From: Gottfriedia sp002574545
GTDB taxonomy: Bacteria; Bacillota; Bacilli; Bacillales; Bacillaceae_G
Length of the DNA: 64,000 nucleotides
Assembly (NCBI GenBank): GCA_052180195.1
Contig: CP197469.1
Direction: 5' to 3' (one strand)
In this document: positions 62,246-64,000 of the stretch, one piece after another
How the letters are laid out: every line of letters begins with the position of its first letter
How positions within the stretch are numbered: position 1 is the stretch's first letter
Translations under genes and position numbers: made by a program
The notes under the pieces: generated by a model
Told to the model about the DNA's origin: nothing
Seen by the model: the letters and a program-made list of their open reading frames with translations, nothing else
Database searches by the model: none

Positions 62246-62506
62246 TTAATGCTCTTTTCTAAGAGAAACGATCGAAACTACTATTATTGCAATTATTGAG
62301 GATAAAAATAGAGAAAAGCCAATTGTACTTAATCCAAGCCCATGCCATCTTCCTACGACTACCCCAAAAATTATTACAGCAATACCTAATATGGAAATAA
62401 CTAGTGGAAAAACATACTATAATGGTGACTTTTTTCTATTCAAAAATAAAGAAATAGAAATTAGAACACTAGTTGAAAGGATTGTAACTAACAATAGAGG
62501 ATTCAT
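62246..62506 (-). pseudogene. YesK-like small membrane protein, interrupted by a TAG
   Basis: From an ATG at 62506 the minus strand encodes a hydrophobic segment ending NRKKSPL, then an in-frame TAG (62419-62417, codon 30). The same frame goes on with VFPLVISILGIAVIIFG, VVVGRWHGLGLSTIGFS and a third hydrophobic segment to SLRKEH and TAA. The whole would be an 86-residue three-helix protein of the YesK type. GGGAG lies upstream of the ATG. One base change would restore the gene, so it is a recent lesion or a recoded codon. Confidence 0.7.
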
Positions 62507-62524
62507 CTATTTACTCCCTTCAAT

Positions 62525-62770
62525 ATGTATATAAAAAAAATTATATTACAAAGAGAAAAGCCATTTATTGAGCGTCTTTCATTTCCTCTAACTTTAGTAT
62601 ATAGAATAATGATTACAGCGGAAGCGTTAAAAATGAACAATTTTAGTGAAAATGAACTTAAATATTGTCTTGATTTAAGAAGAAAGTTATTTGAAGTTAG
62701 TAAATCACTGGTAAACTGCGATTTAGAGGAAAGAAAGTTATATGAGAAACTTTATATTTTACTAAATTGA
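62525..62770 (+). CDS. Small hypothetical protein
   Basis: An 81-residue open frame, charged and probably helical (ENELKYCLDLRRKLFEVSKS, then LEERKLYEKLYILL). No domain is recognised and there is no clear ribosome site at 62525; an inner ATG at 62611 is possible. It lies in the gap between the broken YesK-like gene and topB, so it may be a chance frame. Confidence 0.35.
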   Translation: MYIKKIILQREKPFIERLSFPLTLVYRIMITAEALKMNNFSENELKYCLDLRRKLFEVSKSLVNCDLEERKLYEKLYILLN

Positions 62771-62888
62771 AAGCACTAGTGTGTTACCATACCTGGATAA
62801 AAGTAATACAATTAGATTTTGAATTTAGATTAGTAGAAGTGTTAAAGTTAGTTAATAAGAATATTGAATTTAAACTAAGGAGTAGTCT

Positions 62889-64000
62889 ATGAGTAAAACA
62901 GTAGTATTAGCAGAAAAGCCTTCTGTTGCTAGAGATATAGCTAAAGTGCTAGGGTGCAGTCAAAAAGGTAACGGATTTTTAGAAGGTAAAAAGTATATTG
63001 TGACCTGGGCATTAGGGCATCTTGTGACTTTAGCTGATCCAGAGGGATATGATCATAAATATAAGTCATGGAATTTAGAAGATTTACCAATGATTCCAGA
63101 TAAATTAAAGCTTGTTGTTATTAAAAAGACAGGCAAGCAGTTTCAAGCCGTGAAATCTCAATTATTAAGAAAAGATGTTTCCGATATTGTTATTGCAACG
63201 GATGCAGGGCGTGAAGGTGAGCTTGTTGCAAGATGGATTCTTCAAATGGCAAAGGTTAATAAACCGATTAAAAGGCTATGGATTTCTTCTGCAACAGATC
63301 AGGCAGTAAAAAAAGGCTTTGAAAATTTACGTAGTGGTAAGGAATATGAAAATTTATATCTTTCTGCTGTAGCAAGAGCTGAAGCAGATTGGATCGTAGG
63401 GATTAATGCAACAAGAGCACTTACTTGTAAGCATAATGCTCAACTATCTTGTGGTAGGGTTCAAACTCCGACACTTTCGATGATTTTAGAGCGTGAAAAA
63501 GAAATAAAAGAATTTAAGCAACAAACTTATTACGGGTTACAAGTATTAGCAAATAATGTAATCTTTACGTGGCAAAATCGTAAGTCAAATGACCAGAAAA
63601 TTAAAACATCCGATGAATTACAAAAGATTATTGGAGCGATAAAGGGAAAACAGCTAAAGATAAAGGAAGTATCAACTGCTGAAAAAAAATCCTTTGCTCC
63701 GCAGCTTTATGATTTAACTGAGCTTCAAAGAGAGGCGAATAAAAGATTTAACTTTTCACCTAAAGAAACCTTATCGATTATGCAAAAGCTATATGAGCAT
63801 CATAAAGTCGTTACGTATCCACGAACTGATTCTAGATACCTATCATCGGACTTAGTAGATACATTAAAAGAACGATTATCAGCATGTAACATAAAACCGT
63901 ATGGAAAAATCATTATGAAGTTAACGAATCAACCGATTAAAGTAAATAAGTCATTCGTTGATGACAAAAAGGTTTCTGATCATCATGCGATTATACCGAC
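62889..64000 (+). CDS. topB: DNA topoisomerase III (3' partial)
   Basis: The first 370 codons of a type IA topoisomerase, running off the window end. The TOPRIM domain begins VVLAEKPSVARDIAKVLG and has the metal site in VIATDAGREGELVARW. The catalytic Tyr is in VVTYPRTDSRYLSS (about residue 310), and the last bases encode SDHHAIIPT, a conserved TopB motif. The ATG at 62889 follows TAAGGAG. It relaxes or decatenates DNA; full length should be near 720 residues. Confidence 0.95.
   Translation, partial: MSKTVVLAEKPSVARDIAKVLGCSQKGNGFLEGKKYIVTWALGHLVTLADPEGYDHKYKSWNLEDLPMIPDKLKLVVIKKTGKQFQAVKSQLLRKDVSDIVIATDAGREGELVARWILQMAKVNKPIKRLWISSATDQAVKKGFENLRSGKEYENLYLSAVARAEADWIVGINATRALTCKHNAQLSCGRVQTPTLSMILEREKEIKEFKQQTYYGLQVLANNVIFTWQNRKSNDQKIKTSDELQKIIGAIKGKQLKIKEVSTAEKKSFAPQLYDLTELQREANKRFNFSPKETLSIMQKLYEHHKVVTYPRTDSRYLSSDLVDTLKERLSACNIKPYGKIIMKLTNQPIKVNKSFVDDKKVSDHHAIIP

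Overview
The window is a stretch of bacterial chromosome from a low-GC, Gram-positive member of the Bacillaceae. Support for this: strong Shine-Dalgarno sites with frequent GTG/TTG starts, U-tract terminators, catabolite-response (cre) elements, a preQ1 riboswitch ahead of queCDEF, the SipW/camelysin pair, a BceRS-BceAB module and Bacillus-type short dispersed repeats. The gene content is closest in feel to the B. cereus/Gottfriedia side of the family, but the species cannot be fixed from sequence alone. No rRNA, tRNA, CRISPR or prophage was seen.

Layout. 1-8.5 kb: end of a xanthine/uracil permease, a repeat element between two copies of a hairpin, an O-antigen ligase-like protein, the murQ-murP pair for MurNAc recovery, a Gfo/Idh/MocA oxidoreductase and an acyl-CoA ligase with a cre site. 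8.7-21.9 kb: a xylan/xylo-oligosaccharide locus. A YesM/YesN-type two-component system precedes a binding protein, two permeases, a YesL-like protein, an aldose epimerase, xylA, xylB, an aldo/keto reductase and a GH43 beta-xylosidase. Hairpins lie between several of these genes and the locus ends at an IS3 transposase remnant. 22.3-27.7 kb: M4 neutral protease, DUF4047-like protein, SipW, CalY/TasA-type matrix protein and an HTH-TPR regulator. 27.8-33.8 kb: drug efflux pump with a divergent TetR regulator and a palindromic operator, cstA with a small YbdD-type partner, and a YdeI-like protein. 33.9-38.4 kb: BceR-BceS and BceA-BceB peptide-antibiotic module with a recognisable BceR box. 38.9-42 kb: a 1033-residue secreted protein made of about 11 BIG2 domains. 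42-44.6 kb: queCDEF under a preQ1-I riboswitch.

44.6-47.7 kb is the most unusual part. About 1.2 kb of noncoding DNA carries a DnaA-box cluster and two arrays of short iterons with the same internal spacing. It is followed by a ParM-type actin and a small ParR-like protein with two ribbon-helix-helix-like segments. This looks like a complete type II (ParMRC) DNA segregation cassette inside an otherwise ordinary chromosomal neighbourhood.

47.7-64 kb: a frameshifted CBS-domain pseudogene, EamA exporter, a second repeat element, purine nucleoside phosphorylase, ROK regulator, the trehalose operon (treP-treA-treR) with promoter, cre and twin operators, a hexapeptide acyltransferase, a RlmI-like methyltransferase, peptidase T, YhhN-type lysoplasmalogenase, an L,D-transpeptidase with Ig-like repeats, a YesK-like gene broken by one stop codon, and the start of topB running off the window end.
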